Positions 16,074 to 25,661 of a stretch of DNA of 64,000 bases are shown piece by piece. The DNA lies in NCBI RefSeq assembly GCF_029688925.1, contig NZ_JARUKY010000013.1, positions 1 through 64,000 on the forward strand, read 5' to 3'. This stretch comes from Evansella sp. AB-P1 (GTDB lineage Bacteria > Bacillota > Bacilli > Bacillales > Salisediminibacteriaceae). Under the pieces are notes generated by a model, which was not told the DNA's origin, ran no database searches, and saw only the letters and a list, made by a program, of their open reading frames with translations. Made by a program: the position numbers and the translations under genes. The first letter of the stretch is position 1. Every line of letters starts with the position of its first letter.

Positions 16074-17362
16074 TATTTGTCCTCGTCATCTTTAAATAAT
16101 CCATCTCTTAAAAAGTCTTTTTCTAAACTAGTGCCTCTTCGTTTCCGATCTCGTAGTTGGTCACTTCTATCGTTACTTTTCCGCAACTGGGTTCCTTTTA
16201 ACAATACATTCTCTCCAAATTTATTTTTCAACTCATCCACAACATGATTAAGTTTATCTTCCTTTTCGTCTTTTTCATATGAAAATAAATCTAATTGTTT
16301 ATGAGCATGCCCCTTTTCTATTAAATCCATTGCTGTTACACCTAATAGACGTACCGCTTCTCCGGACCAATACTTACTCCACAACCTCCAAGCTGCATCA
16401 AAGATATCGCCATGAGAATGAATAGGATTAGAAAGCTTACTACTTCTCGTAATAGTATGAAAATCATGGTAACGAATGGTAAGCTGAATATTTCCTGCGT
16501 AGTATCCTTTATTCCTTAGTCTTCGTCCAACAGAATCAGAGAGATTCATAATTACCTTCCGAAGCTCTGCTACATCTGTAACATCCTTAGATAAGGTAGT
16601 TGAGTTTCCTATACTTTTAAATTCCTCAACTGCTGAAGGATCAACGGGGCGTTCATCTATTCCATTTGCTCGTTCATGTATTCTAAGTCCTCCTATGCCT
16701 AAGCGTTTATGTAAGAAAACAGGATCTGATAGGGCTATTTCTCCTATCGTAAAAATACCAAATTTGCTTAACTTATCAGCCGTTTTTTTACCAACTCCAT
16801 GCATTTCAATGGAAGGAAGTGGCCATAGCTTCTCCTTTACTTCTCTTTTCCTAAGTACCGTAATTCCCATTGGCTTTTTCATGTCACTTGCCATTTTTGC
16901 CAAAAATTTATTTGGTGCTATACCAATGCTACAAGGTAAATTTAATTCTAGTTTTAAACGTTCTTGAATATGCTTTGCTAATTGTATAGGGGGTATGTTC
17001 ACATCGTTGTCAGTTACATCCATATATCCTTCATCAATAGATACAGGCTCCACTAGAGGAGTTATACTATATAAAAGCTGAAACATACTTTTTGATGCAG
17101 CACGATAGCGATCGAAATTAGGCTCACGGACAATTAACTCAGGGCATTTTCTTAAAGCTTCCCATAAAGGCATTGGTGCTTTGATTCCTTTTGCTCGGGC
17201 CTCATAACTGGCAGTAACGATAATCCCTCGTCTAGCCTCTGCATTTCCAGCAATCACAACAGGTTTCCCTAACAAAGAAGGATCGTATGCAGCCTCAACA
17301 GATGCATAAAAGCTATTCATGTCAACATGAAAAATTACTCTCCCTTTATACTTTTGATTCAT
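16073..17362 (-). CDS. dinB: DNA polymerase IV (Y-family translesion polymerase)
   Basis: 429 residues from ATG 17362 (GGAGGG five bases upstream); an upstream in-frame GTG adds eight residues and has a poorer ribosome site. Palm-domain metal ligands are visible as HVDMNSFYAS (Asp14) and SIDEGYMD (Asp110, Glu111). ASYEARAKGI is the finger motif. GVGKKTADKL and GIGGLRIHERANGID form the helix-hairpin-helix, followed by the little-finger domain. The C-terminus ends in a basic tail; a QLDLF motif (about residue 345), a beta-clamp binding signal, is present. It corresponds to yqjH of B. subtilis by context. It copies damaged DNA without proofreading. Confidence 0.93.
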   Translation of the reverse strand: MNQKYKGRVIFHVDMNSFYASVEAAYDPSLLGKPVVIAGNAEARRGIIVTASYEARAKGIKAPMPLWEALRKCPELIVREPNFDRYRAASKSMFQLLYSITPLVEPVSIDEGYMDVTDNDVNIPPIQLAKHIQERLKLELNLPCSIGIAPNKFLAKMASDMKKPMGITVLRKREVKEKLWPLPSIEMHGVGKKTADKLSKFGIFTIGEIALSDPVFLHKRLGIGGLRIHERANGIDERPVDPSAVEEFKSIGNSTTLSKDVTDVAELRKVIMNLSDSVGRRLRNKGYYAGNIQLTIRYHDFHTITRSSKLSNPIHSHGDIFDAAWRLWSKYWSGEAVRLLGVTAMDLIEKGHAHKQLDLFSYEKDEKEDKLNHVVDELKNKFGENVLLKGTQLRKSNDRSDQLRDRKRRGTSLEKDFLRDGLFKDDEDK

Positions 17363-17430
17363 GATTCCCTCCAATTTGTTGTCCACTTCTATCCTTCTTA
17401 GGAAAAATTATATAAATAATTCGTAAAAAA

Positions 17431-17459
17431 AGAAACACTAGTGTCATACTAGTATTTCT
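17431..17459. other. strong hairpin between divergent genes
   Basis: AGAAACACTAGT / ACTAGTATTTCT forms a 12-bp stem flanked by T runs on both sides (terminator-like in both directions). It sits upstream of both the dinB gene and the small plus-strand gene, so it does not end either of them. It may shield the two promoters from each other. Confidence 0.5.
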
Positions 17460-17550
17460 TTTATTAATATTTGTCATTATTGATAGACTTTATATTTTTT
17501 AAAAATATGTTATGATAGAAGATACTAATCGTGGAAAGGCGGTCGAAAAG

Positions 17551-17748
17551 ATGCCGGAAATCATCCGAAGTGAGACCACCCACACAATAGTATTATATTT
17601 AATTGTCGAGGTAGTCGATCAATACGCAAAAAATGAATGGCCCTCACCAACGATAAAAGAACTTTCAACAAAAATAGGTTACTCCGAAGAAATGATACTT
17701 GAATCTTTAGAATATGGTCAGATTGAGCCAATAAGCATCCTTCAATAA
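17551..17748 (+). CDS. 65-residue sigma-region-3-like protein
   Basis: Small protein from ATG 17551 (AAGGCGG upstream); an upstream ATG at 17512 overlaps a TATGAT -10-like box and is less likely. The C-terminal half WPSPTIKELSTKIGYSEEMILESLEYGQIEPIS resembles region 3 of sigma-B/F/G-type factors, where a P(T)xxELA helix-turn-helix is followed by EE.(V)LE(A)LE. The N-terminal half (TTHTIVLYLIVEVVDQYAKN) fits the preceding region-3 helix. Regions 2 and 4 are absent. Its place corresponds roughly to yqzH, but I could not match it to that family with confidence. It may be a small regulator or a sigma remnant. It converges with the flavoprotein gene (7-base overlap). Confidence 0.55.
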   Translation: MPEIIRSETTHTIVLYLIVEVVDQYAKNEWPSPTIKELSTKIGYSEEMILESLEYGQIEPISILQ

Positions 17749-19220
17749 GTTGCTGCTGGCTCTTTTTTTGTTGTGCTTCCTGCTTCTTTTCGTTTTATGA
17801 TGTTACGTGCTATATGCACCCCATTAGCCCCTGCTTGGGCAAGACCTCGAGTTACTCCACCACCATCTCCTCCAGCAAACAATCCAGATATTTCCGTTTC
17901 AAATTCAGAAGTGAGGATTGGTCTAGCTGAGTAAAACTTTGCTTCCACTCCATAAAATAATGTATGCTCTGATGCGATTCCAGGGGTTACCTTATCTAAT
18001 GCATCCATCATTTCAATTAAACTCTTCATTGTATTGTACGGTAGAACTAAGCCAAGATCACCTGGTACAGCTTCCTTTAAAGTAGGCTCTAAGAAGCCCT
18101 CTGCTATACGTTTTTCTGTTGATCGTCTTCCTTTTAAAATATCTCCAAATTTTTGAACGATGACAGATCCACTCGATAAATCGTTAGCACGTTCAGAAAT
18201 TTCCTTGGCATATGATATTGGCTTATCAAACGGTTCTGTAAAAGTATGTGATACGAGTAAAGCAAAGTTTGTATTTTCACTTCCTAGCTTAGGATCTTTA
18301 TATGCATGCCCATTTGCTGTCATTACACCACTATGATTTTCAACAACCACATGTCCAGAGGGATTGGAGCAAAAAGTTCTTACTTTAGTCCCAACAGAAG
18401 TATTAAAAACAAACTTCGCTTCATATAGATGTTTGTTTATTTCTTCCATAATGACATCTGAAGTTTCTACTCGAACACCAATATCAACTTGGTTATTCAC
18501 CATTTTATACCCACGTTTTTTCAATAAGTCTCCAAGCCATTCTGAACCATCTCGTCCTGGAACAATAACGACATGATCAGCAAAAAGCTCTTCTTGAGTT
18601 TTTTTCAAGCGAACACCTGTTACACGTATTTTGTCATCAACAGTTTCCGTAATAATGTCTTCAACTTCTGTTCTATGTCGTAATTCTGCACGTTCGTTTA
18701 ACGTTTCATATATACTTGTTAATATTTTTAAATTCACTTCTGTCCCTAAATGACGAACATTCGCGCGTAACAGCTTCAACCCAGCTCCCATTCCTCGTTT
18801 TTCAATGTCACGAACTTCTTCCGTTGTTGGGTCCGTACACTCATGAGGAGCTCCATGCTCTAGATTAATTTCATCTACATATTTAATTAATTCTAAAACC
18901 TCTGATGGGGCTAAGTAATCTTGCATCCATCCGCCAAATGCTGTTGTAATGTTAAATTTTCCATCTGAGTATGCACCAGCACCACCAAATCCACTTGTTA
19001 TAGAACATGCTGGTAGACATCCTGTAAATTCTTTTCTTCCAGCTGGTGGTGGACATTTAGTAATCTTTTTCTCGTTAATTGGACATCTTCGTTGATAAAT
19101 GGCGTGTCCTTTATCAATAAATAATATTTTTAATTCTGGGCGTTTTTTTGTTAATTCATAAACAGTAAATATTCCTGCAGGTCCCATTCCTACAACAATT
19201 ACATCATAATTATTGGCCAT
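17742..19220 (-). CDS. FAD-dependent dehydrogenase, COG2509-type
   Basis: 492 residues. The dinucleotide-binding fold at the start (VVGMGPAGIFTVYEL, about 8-22) and a matching C-terminal FAD segment (GGDGGGVTRGLAQAGANG, about 450-470) define an uncharacterised FAD-dependent oxidoreductase group. A cysteine-rich insertion (CPINEKKITKCPPPAG, then GCLPAC, about residues 46-72) is conserved-looking and could bind a metal or iron-sulfur centre. The SGFGGAGAYSDGKFN motif follows. Substrate unknown. It stands alone with a GGGAGAGG ribosome site. Confidence 0.75.
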   Translation of the reverse strand: MANNYDVIVVGMGPAGIFTVYELTKKRPELKILFIDKGHAIYQRRCPINEKKITKCPPPAGRKEFTGCLPACSITSGFGGAGAYSDGKFNITTAFGGWMQDYLAPSEVLELIKYVDEINLEHGAPHECTDPTTEEVRDIEKRGMGAGLKLLRANVRHLGTEVNLKILTSIYETLNERAELRHRTEVEDIITETVDDKIRVTGVRLKKTQEELFADHVVIVPGRDGSEWLGDLLKKRGYKMVNNQVDIGVRVETSDVIMEEINKHLYEAKFVFNTSVGTKVRTFCSNPSGHVVVENHSGVMTANGHAYKDPKLGSENTNFALLVSHTFTEPFDKPISYAKEISERANDLSSGSVIVQKFGDILKGRRSTEKRIAEGFLEPTLKEAVPGDLGLVLPYNTMKSLIEMMDALDKVTPGIASEHTLFYGVEAKFYSARPILTSEFETEISGLFAGGDGGGVTRGLAQAGANGVHIARNIIKRKEAGSTTKKEPAATY

Positions 19221-19353
19221 GACAGATCCTCTCCCTGTTTCAATTTCTTAGACCGCTATACATCTTATCAGAGAAACTGATGGCTTTCAAGTAAAATCCG
19301 AACGATTCAACGCGTTTCACATAAAAACATTCAGAGTGTAAGCGAAAAAACAA

Positions 19354-19394
19354 TAAAAAATAGCCATTAAGTGGTTATTTCCAGCTAAATGGCT
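19354..19394 (-). terminator. MarR gene terminator
   Basis: Stem AGCCATT (19362-19368) / AATGGCT (19388-19394) followed by a T run on the minus strand after the MarR-type stop. Confidence 0.6.
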
Positions 19395-19406
19395 CCCATT
19401 ATGTAT

Positions 19407-19892
19407 TTATTCATTATAATTCTTAGATGTTTCTTCTACCCATTCAATAAATTCATCACCATGAAAATAAGAATTTAATTCCTTTTGAAATTTAAAGAGT
19501 TCATCCATGAATCTCTTATTTTCATTTTGATATAGACAGAGGAACTCTAAAAATTTTGATTCTTTAAATTGTGATAGATTTCTTTTTTCCTTTCCCTCCT
19601 TTGTTAATGATATGTGAGTTACACGCAAGTCATTTTCATCTTTGGTGACAGTAATAAGGTTTTTTTCCTTTAATCTTTTTAATATTTGCATGACAGTTGA
19701 ACGATCCCACAAACCTATCTTTGCTATTTTAGACACTGATATTTTCCCTTTTGAATTTACAATCCACATAACATGAAGCTCTGCTTGTGTTAAACCAAGT
19801 CCTTTTGCTAGTTTTTGCCATTCATCTTCCATTGCCTTACTTAATCCTCTAAAATAATTTACAAGTAAATGCATATCCCCATTATAAGACAT
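19407..19892 (-). CDS. MarR-family transcriptional regulator
   Basis: 161 residues with the MarR winged helix in the middle: LGLTQAELHVMWIVNSKGKISVSKIAKIGLWDRSTVMQILKRL (about 28-70), wing KDENDLRVTHISLTKEGKE. Long terminal helices provide dimerisation. The N-terminus (YFRGLSKAMEDEWQKLAKGLGL) recalls the ScoC/Hpr branch that controls protease and sporulation genes, but it is too divergent to assign. Single gene with its own terminator. The target is unknown. Start ATG is preceded by GGGATGTGA. Confidence 0.85.
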   Translation of the reverse strand: MSYNGDMHLLVNYFRGLSKAMEDEWQKLAKGLGLTQAELHVMWIVNSKGKISVSKIAKIGLWDRSTVMQILKRLKEKNLITVTKDENDLRVTHISLTKEGKEKRNLSQFKESKFLEFLCLYQNENKRFMDELFKFQKELNSYFHGDEFIEWVEETSKNYNE

Positions 19893-20101
19893 ATCATTTC
19901 ACATCCCTTAATTTGATAAGTCCTTTATTCATTTTACCATATGTAACCAATTTCTTGTTTACATTTTTGGTATTTTTTCCCTAAACTATTAAAAATTAAA
20001 CATTATATAAATTTCCTAATAGTTTTTAAGTCTTTATAGGTAATATGCCATACAAATACTGTTATTTCTGTTTATATTAAATGATAATATACCTATATAA
20101 A

Positions 20102-20130
20102 AAAGCACCCCAAACATGTTGGAATGCTTT
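20102..20130 (-). terminator. terminator of the peptidase gene
   Basis: Stem AAAGCACCCCAA / TTGGAATGCTTT with T-rich tail on the minus strand, 13 bases past the stop. Confidence 0.8.
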
Positions 20131-20142
20131 ACCTTAACCGAT

Positions 20143-21258
20143 TTATTTTGCAGCTTGTATAATAAGGGCCACTACGAGCTCCGATGCTTTCACAAGCTCT
20201 TCTATAGGTAGCTTTTCATTTGTAGTATGAATTTCTTCATAGCCTATTCCCAAATTAATCGTTGGTATGCCGAAGCCAGCAATAACGTTAGCATCACTAC
20301 CACCGCCACTTTGAAGGAGTTCCGCTTTTCTTCCTATTGCTTGAACTGCTAGCTTTGCAATTTCTACTACGTGATCTCCTTCTTGATGCTTGAACCCTGG
20401 ATATACTACCTTAGTTTCCACATCCACTCGTCCACCCATTTCTTCTGCAGCTTCTTGTAAGGCTACCTTCATTGCTGTTACTTGCTTTTCCATTTTTTCA
20501 TGTAAGAGTGACCTTGCTTCTGCTAAAATGTCTACTCGATCACAGACGATATTCGTTTGTGATCCGCCTTCAAATCTTCCTATATTGGCTGTCGTTTCTT
20601 CATCAATACGGCCTAATGGCATTTTGGCAATAGCCTTTGAAGCAATGGTAATGGCAGACACACCTTTTTCTGGTGCAACTCCTGCATGAGCCGTTTTACC
20701 GTGAACGATTGCTTTTACTTTAGATTGTGTTGGAGCTGCTACGATTAAAGATCCCACTTTCCCATCACTATCTAAAGCAAAGCCATACTTGGCAATAATA
20801 TCATTTTTATCTATTGCTTTTGCCCCCACTAATCCTGATTCCTCACCAACTGTTATAATAAATTGAATAGTACCATGGTTAATAGCTTGTTCCTTTAAAA
20901 CACGGATAGCTTCTAGCATTGCAGCTATACCAGCTTTATCATCTGCACCTAAAATTGTTGTGCCATCTGTTTTAATATAGCCTGCTTCTATTGATGGAGT
21001 AACACCTACACCAGGTACTACCGTATCCATGTGAGAAGTAAAATAAATTGGATCAATCCCATCATTACCTTTCAACGTACAAATGAGATTACCTGCTCCA
21101 TGTCCAGTTACTTCTGTCGTATCATCTTCTTTCACATGAACGCCAAGAGAAGCAAATTTTCCTTTTAAAATATCAGCTATTTCTCTTTCAAATTTCGTCT
21201 CAGAATCGATTTTCACTAATTCCAAAAATTCATCTACTAAACGTTGTTCGTTTATCAT
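20143..21258 (-). CDS. yqjE: M20/M28 metallopeptidase, tripeptidase T-like (YqjE-like)
   Basis: 371 residues. Di-zinc aminopeptidase motifs are in order: TSHMDTVVPG (about 76-85, His and Asp ligands), LGADDKAGIAAM (bridging Asp), GEESGLVGAKAID (catalytic Glu pair), and SGGGSDANV near the C-terminus. A lid dimerisation domain sits at about 180-290 (HGKTAHAG). It hydrolyses small peptides in the cytoplasm. The gene corresponds in position and length to yqjE, between dinB and the carboxyltransferase gene. Start ATG follows GGAGGA. Confidence 0.85.
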   Translation of the reverse strand: MINEQRLVDEFLELVKIDSETKFEREIADILKGKFASLGVHVKEDDTTEVTGHGAGNLICTLKGNDGIDPIYFTSHMDTVVPGVGVTPSIEAGYIKTDGTTILGADDKAGIAAMLEAIRVLKEQAINHGTIQFIITVGEESGLVGAKAIDKNDIIAKYGFALDSDGKVGSLIVAAPTQSKVKAIVHGKTAHAGVAPEKGVSAITIASKAIAKMPLGRIDEETTANIGRFEGGSQTNIVCDRVDILAEARSLLHEKMEKQVTAMKVALQEAAEEMGGRVDVETKVVYPGFKHQEGDHVVEIAKLAVQAIGRKAELLQSGGGSDANVIAGFGIPTINLGIGYEEIHTTNEKLPIEELVKASELVVALIIQAAK

Positions 21259-21381
21259 GAATGCGTTCCTCCAATAAATGTTTTATACTCATATAGTATT
21301 TTAAACAAAAGTGTAGTTACGAACAACTTTATTGCTACTCTTATATCATTGAACCTATGATTTCATCTAGGTCTCCACAGC

Positions 21382-22929
21382 TTACAACGGTATATTCCCA
21401 TGTTTTTTCTTCGGTCGATTTTCTTGTTTTCTTCTTAACATGTCAAAGCTCTGTATTAGCTTTATTCTCGTTTCTCTTGGATCAATGACATCATCAACCA
21501 TTCCGTTTGCTGCTGCAACATATGGGTTGGCAAATTTTTCTCGATATTCCTCGATCTTTTCTAATCTCATTTGATCAGGATTTTTACTTTCATTTATTTC
21601 ATTAGCAAAAATAATATTCGCTGCACCGTGAGGTCCCATTACTGCAATTTCTGCATTAGGCCATGCATAGACAATATCAGCTCCAATAGCTTTACTATTT
21701 AACGCTACGTATGCCCCTCCATAAGCCTTTCGACAAATTACTGTAATCTTAGGCACAGTAGCTTCAGAATAAGCATACAGAATTTTTGCCCCATGACGAA
21801 TGATTCCTCCATGCTCTTGTTTTACTCCAGGGAAAAAGCCTGTAACATCTTCAAATGTTAATAACGGAATATTGAAGCAGTCACAAAAACGTATAAAGCG
21901 AGAGATTTTATCGGATGAATCAATATCTAAGCTTCCTGCCATTACTTTCGGTTGGTTTGCAATAATACCTATGGATTCTCCATTTATTCTTGCAAAACCA
22001 ACAACTGCATTTCTGGCAAATGTTTTGTGCACCTCAAAGAAGCTACCTTTATCTGCTACCTCTCGGATTATTTTACGAACATCATAAGGACGAGAAGAAT
22101 CAACAGGAATATAGTCTAATATGTCATATAAGTAATTTTCCTTACCTTCATATGACATTGATGGAGGACTATCCTCATGATGAGATGGTAAATAGCTTAG
22201 AAGCTCACAAACATTTCGTAACGCTTCTTCCTCCGTTTTACAGCTAAAGTGGGCATTGCCACTTTTTGACCCATGAACACTTGCACCACCTAATGCTTCT
22301 GCTGTTATAGACTCTCCAGTTACTGTCTCAATTACCTTAGGTCCAGTGATAAACATTTGGCTTGTATTTTCAACCATGAATACAAAATCAGTAATTGCAG
22401 GAGAGTACACAGCTCCCCCAGCACAAGGACCCATAATAACAGATATTTGTGGAATAACACCTGAATAAATGGCATTTCTATAAAAAACGTGACCGTAGCC
22501 GTCTAATGAAAGTACACCTTCTTGTATACGAGCTCCCCCTGAATCGTTTAGTCCTATAAAAGGAGCCTTATTTTTCACTGCTAAATCCATGACGTGAGAG
22601 ATTTTTTTTGCATGCATCTCTCCTAAGGCGCCTCCATACACCGTAAAATCCTGAGCAAATAAAAATATTATTCTTCCATTCACTTTTCCATAGCCAGTAA
22701 CAACACCTTCTCCTGGTGCTGAACCACTGCTCATTCCAAAGTCATCACAGCGATGCTCGATGAATGGATTTAACTCTATGAAACTTCCTTCATCTAGTAA
22801 TATATCAATTCGTTCCCGTGCTGTGAGTTTCCCTTTCTCATGCTGCTTTGCAATTCGTTGATCTCCTCCGCCTAACTCTACTTTTCTTCGCTTATCATAC
22901 AGTTCATTTATTTTTTCATACATATCCAT
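21382..22929 (-). CDS. acyl-CoA carboxylase carboxyltransferase (propionyl-CoA carboxylase beta / methylmalonyl-CoA decarboxylase alpha)
   Basis: 515 residues of the carboxyltransferase family. It has the N-terminal half with KLTARERIDILLDEGSF and GEGVVTGYGKVNGR and the acyl-CoA site GGARIQEGV. The C-terminal half has the biotin site, with GFFPGVKQEHGGIIRHGAKILYAY and AYGGAYVALNSKAIGAD. It transfers carboxyl between biotin and propionyl-/methylmalonyl-CoA. It is two bases downstream of the B12-epimerase gene and completes a propionyl-CoA to succinyl-CoA pathway with the mutase. No dedicated biotin carboxylase subunit is adjacent; accC/accB elsewhere in the window could supply it. Corresponds to yqjD. 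Confidence 0.88.
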   Translation of the reverse strand: MDMYEKINELYDKRRKVELGGGDQRIAKQHEKGKLTARERIDILLDEGSFIELNPFIEHRCDDFGMSSGSAPGEGVVTGYGKVNGRIIFLFAQDFTVYGGALGEMHAKKISHVMDLAVKNKAPFIGLNDSGGARIQEGVLSLDGYGHVFYRNAIYSGVIPQISVIMGPCAGGAVYSPAITDFVFMVENTSQMFITGPKVIETVTGESITAEALGGASVHGSKSGNAHFSCKTEEEALRNVCELLSYLPSHHEDSPPSMSYEGKENYLYDILDYIPVDSSRPYDVRKIIREVADKGSFFEVHKTFARNAVVGFARINGESIGIIANQPKVMAGSLDIDSSDKISRFIRFCDCFNIPLLTFEDVTGFFPGVKQEHGGIIRHGAKILYAYSEATVPKITVICRKAYGGAYVALNSKAIGADIVYAWPNAEIAVMGPHGAANIIFANEINESKNPDQMRLEKIEEYREKFANPYVAAANGMVDDVIDPRETRIKLIQSFDMLRRKQENRPKKKHGNIPL

Positions 22930-22931
22930 TG

Positions 22932-23771
22932 TTATTCGTCTCCTTCGTTATTATGTGTTTCACATAATTCCACAAGGACACCATTTGCGTTTTTTGGATG
23001 AAGAAAAGCAATTGGATATCCACCTGCACCATTTTTAGGAGTTTCATTAATTAATTTAACACCTTCTTTTTTTAATTGATCTAACCGATCCTGTAAACTA
23101 TTCACAGAAAAAGCAATATGGTGGATACCTTCTCCTTTCTTATTAATAAATTTTGCTATTGCACCGTCATCTGAAAGCGGTTCCAATAATTCTAATTTAC
23201 AATTAGTTAAAGGAAGAAAAGCTACTTTAACTTGCTGTGATTCCACTTCAACCACTTTTTCCACTTCAATAGAAAAATGGTTTCGATAAAAAAGCAATGC
23301 ATCATCAATGGAACGAACGGCTATTCCAATATGATCAATTCCATTAGGGGGATCTAAAATACCCAATTGACCATTCCTTTTTTCCATAACTGCCTTTTCA
23401 ATAAAAGCAGCAATCGTTTTTGTAGAAGTACCTGGAGTAAATATCTTTTTAATTCCATTTTGTTCCAGATTTTTTATATCTTCGTACGGAATAACCCCTC
23501 CCCCAAATACAAGAATGTCCTCTGCATTTTCCGTTTTAAGTAGTTTTACAACTTCAGGAAAAAGTACATTATGTGCACCTGATAAACTAGAAAGACCGAT
23601 AGCATCAACATCCTCTTGAATGGCAGCCTTCACAATTTTTTTAGGCGTTTGTCTTAACCCTGTATATATGACTTCCATTCCCGCATCCCGTAAAGCCTGA
23701 GAGATGATTAATGCACCTCGATCATGACCATCTAAGCCTGGCTTAGCTACCAATACACGAATTTTTCTCAT
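22932..23771 (-). CDS. cobalamin-binding domain fused to methylmalonyl-CoA epimerase
   Basis: 279 residues with two modules. Residues 1-130 are a B12-binding domain: DGHDRG (Asp14-x-His16-x-x-Gly19, His being the cobalt ligand), SSLSG and VFGGGVIP. Residues about 144-275 are a VOC-fold methylmalonyl-CoA epimerase: DHIGIAV with metal His147, EGIHHIAF and LVELCE. In most organisms the B12 domain is the C-terminus of the mutase and the epimerase is separate. Here the mutase lacks its B12 domain and this protein supplies it together with the epimerase. Translation is tightly coupled with the carboxyltransferase gene downstream. Confidence 0.9.
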   Translation of the reverse strand: MRKIRVLVAKPGLDGHDRGALIISQALRDAGMEVIYTGLRQTPKKIVKAAIQEDVDAIGLSSLSGAHNVLFPEVVKLLKTENAEDILVFGGGVIPYEDIKNLEQNGIKKIFTPGTSTKTIAAFIEKAVMEKRNGQLGILDPPNGIDHIGIAVRSIDDALLFYRNHFSIEVEKVVEVESQQVKVAFLPLTNCKLELLEPLSDDGAIAKFINKKGEGIHHIAFSVNSLQDRLDQLKKEGVKLINETPKNGAGGYPIAFLHPKNANGVLVELCETHNNEGDE

Positions 23772-23805
23772 ACGGCTCCTCCTCCACCTTCTAACCGTTG
23801 CTACT

Positions 23806-25452
23806 CTAATATTCTCCGAATACTTCTCTTAACGCATGACAGATTTCTCCTACCGTGCAGTATTCTTTTACCGCTGCAATAATATAAGGCATGATATTTA
23901 CAGAGCTATCAGCTGCAGCATGTTTAAGGTTTGCCAAACAATTCTTTACTTCCGTATTATTTCTAGAATTGCGAATATGCTGTATTCGATTTACTTGCTC
24001 TTCCACAAAGGCTTCATCAATGCGTAAAAGCTCTGTTTGCGGTTCCTCTTCTAGTTGGTATTTGTTCACGCCTACAACAATATCTTCTTCCACTTCTACT
24101 TTTTTGTTACTTTCATATGCATTTCGCTGAATTTCTCGCTGCATATACTGTTGTTCAATAGCAGAAACAGCGCCACCCCGTTTATCAATCTCTTTCAAAT
24201 ATGCTGTGGCTTCTTTCTCCATTTCATCTGTTAGTGCTTCAATAAAATAGGATCCACCTAAAGGATCAACCGTGTCTGTTACTCCTGTTTCATGTGCTAT
24301 AATTTGCTGAGTTCTAAGGGCTATTTGTGCAGATTCTTCTGTAGGTAGGGAGAGGGCTTCATCTTTTGCATTTGTGTGTAGGCTTTGTGTTCCACCAAGT
24401 ACAGCTGCTAAAGCTTGTATTGCAACTCGTACAATATTATTATCAGGCTGTTGTGCAGTAAGAGTGGACCCTGCAACCTGTGTGTGGAAACGGAGCTGCA
24501 TACTTTTTTCCTTTTCAGCACCGTACTTTTCTTTCATTATCTTTGCCCACATTCGTCTTGCAGCTCTAAATTTCGCAATTTCTTCAAAAAATTGATTATG
24601 ACCATTGAAAAAGAATGCTATTCTTGGAGCAATTTGATCTACTGATAATCCTGTCTTTAAAGCAGCATCTACATAGGCCATAGCATTTGCTAAAGTAAAA
24701 GCTAATTCCTGAACCGCTGTTGAACCAGCTTCACGAATATGGTATCCGCTTATACTTATTGTATTGAACTTTGGTGTATGCTCTGAGCAGTAGGCAAAAA
24801 TATCTGTAATCATCCGCATTGATGGTTGTGGAGGGAAAATATATGTTCCTCGTGCAATATATTCCTTTAAAATATCATTTTGAATCGTCCCTTTTATACT
24901 CTTTTGGGACACCCCTTGCTTTTCAGCCACGACAATATACATAGCAAGAAGGATTGCTGCTGGAGCATTAATTGTCATGGATGTACTAACTTTATCGAGA
25001 GAGATTCCTTTAAATAACAGTTCCATATCATCTAATGTATCAATAGCTACTCCAACTTTCCCAACTTCTCCTAATGCCATTGGGTCATCGGAGTCATAAC
25101 CGATTTGAGTTGGAAGGTCAAAGGCTACTGATAATCCAGATTGACCTTGCTCCAATAAATACCGAAAACGCTTATTTGTTTCACTTGCTGAACCGAAGCC
25201 AGCATATTGACGCATCGTCCAATATCGCCCACGATACATCGTCCTTCGAATTCCTCTCGTATATGGGTATTGACCGGGCAGACCGAGCTTTTCCATGTAC
25301 ATTCCATTAATCTGATTAGGAAGGTAAACCCTTTCTATTGGAATGGATGAAGATGTTTTAAATTGTTCTTTTCTTTCTATTACATCTGTCTTTTTTTCAT
25401 TTCGTTCAGATTGCTGATCCGTCCCAAGTTCAGTGGAACGATCTTTCCCCAT
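23806..25452 (-). CDS. methylmalonyl-CoA mutase, catalytic (TIM-barrel) subunit
   Basis: 548 residues covering only the catalytic barrel of a B12 mutase; the cobalamin domain is encoded by the next gene. The substrate-specificity residues can be read: RQYAG gives Tyr83 (Tyr89 of the P. shermanii enzyme), GTIQND gives Gln191, YIARGTY gives Arg201 (Arg207), SGYHIREAG gives His238 (His244). All are shifted by six. Tyr and Arg mean methylmalonyl-CoA rather than isobutyryl-CoA, where Phe and Gln are found. It rearranges methylmalonyl-CoA to succinyl-CoA. ATG with AAGGAGGGG upstream. First gene of the mutase / B12-epimerase / carboxyltransferase operon. Confidence 0.9.
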   Translation of the reverse strand: MGKDRSTELGTDQQSERNEKKTDVIERKEQFKTSSSIPIERVYLPNQINGMYMEKLGLPGQYPYTRGIRRTMYRGRYWTMRQYAGFGSASETNKRFRYLLEQGQSGLSVAFDLPTQIGYDSDDPMALGEVGKVGVAIDTLDDMELLFKGISLDKVSTSMTINAPAAILLAMYIVVAEKQGVSQKSIKGTIQNDILKEYIARGTYIFPPQPSMRMITDIFAYCSEHTPKFNTISISGYHIREAGSTAVQELAFTLANAMAYVDAALKTGLSVDQIAPRIAFFFNGHNQFFEEIAKFRAARRMWAKIMKEKYGAEKEKSMQLRFHTQVAGSTLTAQQPDNNIVRVAIQALAAVLGGTQSLHTNAKDEALSLPTEESAQIALRTQQIIAHETGVTDTVDPLGGSYFIEALTDEMEKEATAYLKEIDKRGGAVSAIEQQYMQREIQRNAYESNKKVEVEEDIVVGVNKYQLEEEPQTELLRIDEAFVEEQVNRIQHIRNSRNNTEVKNCLANLKHAAADSSVNIMPYIIAAVKEYCTVGEICHALREVFGEY

Positions 25453-25661
25453 ATTCTCCCCTCCTTTTTCTTAATTATCTAAATATATTAAATATTATAA
25501 ATAATATTTCGCTTTATTCATTAAAAAATCCTTTATAATTCCTCAAAAAAGAAATCAAAGGAAGATTTATATGATATACTAATATTTGTGTTATACACTT
25601 GTCACAATCAAATACAAAAAGTAAAATAGTAAAAAGTAATGATCACAAGGAGGTAAGTCAC

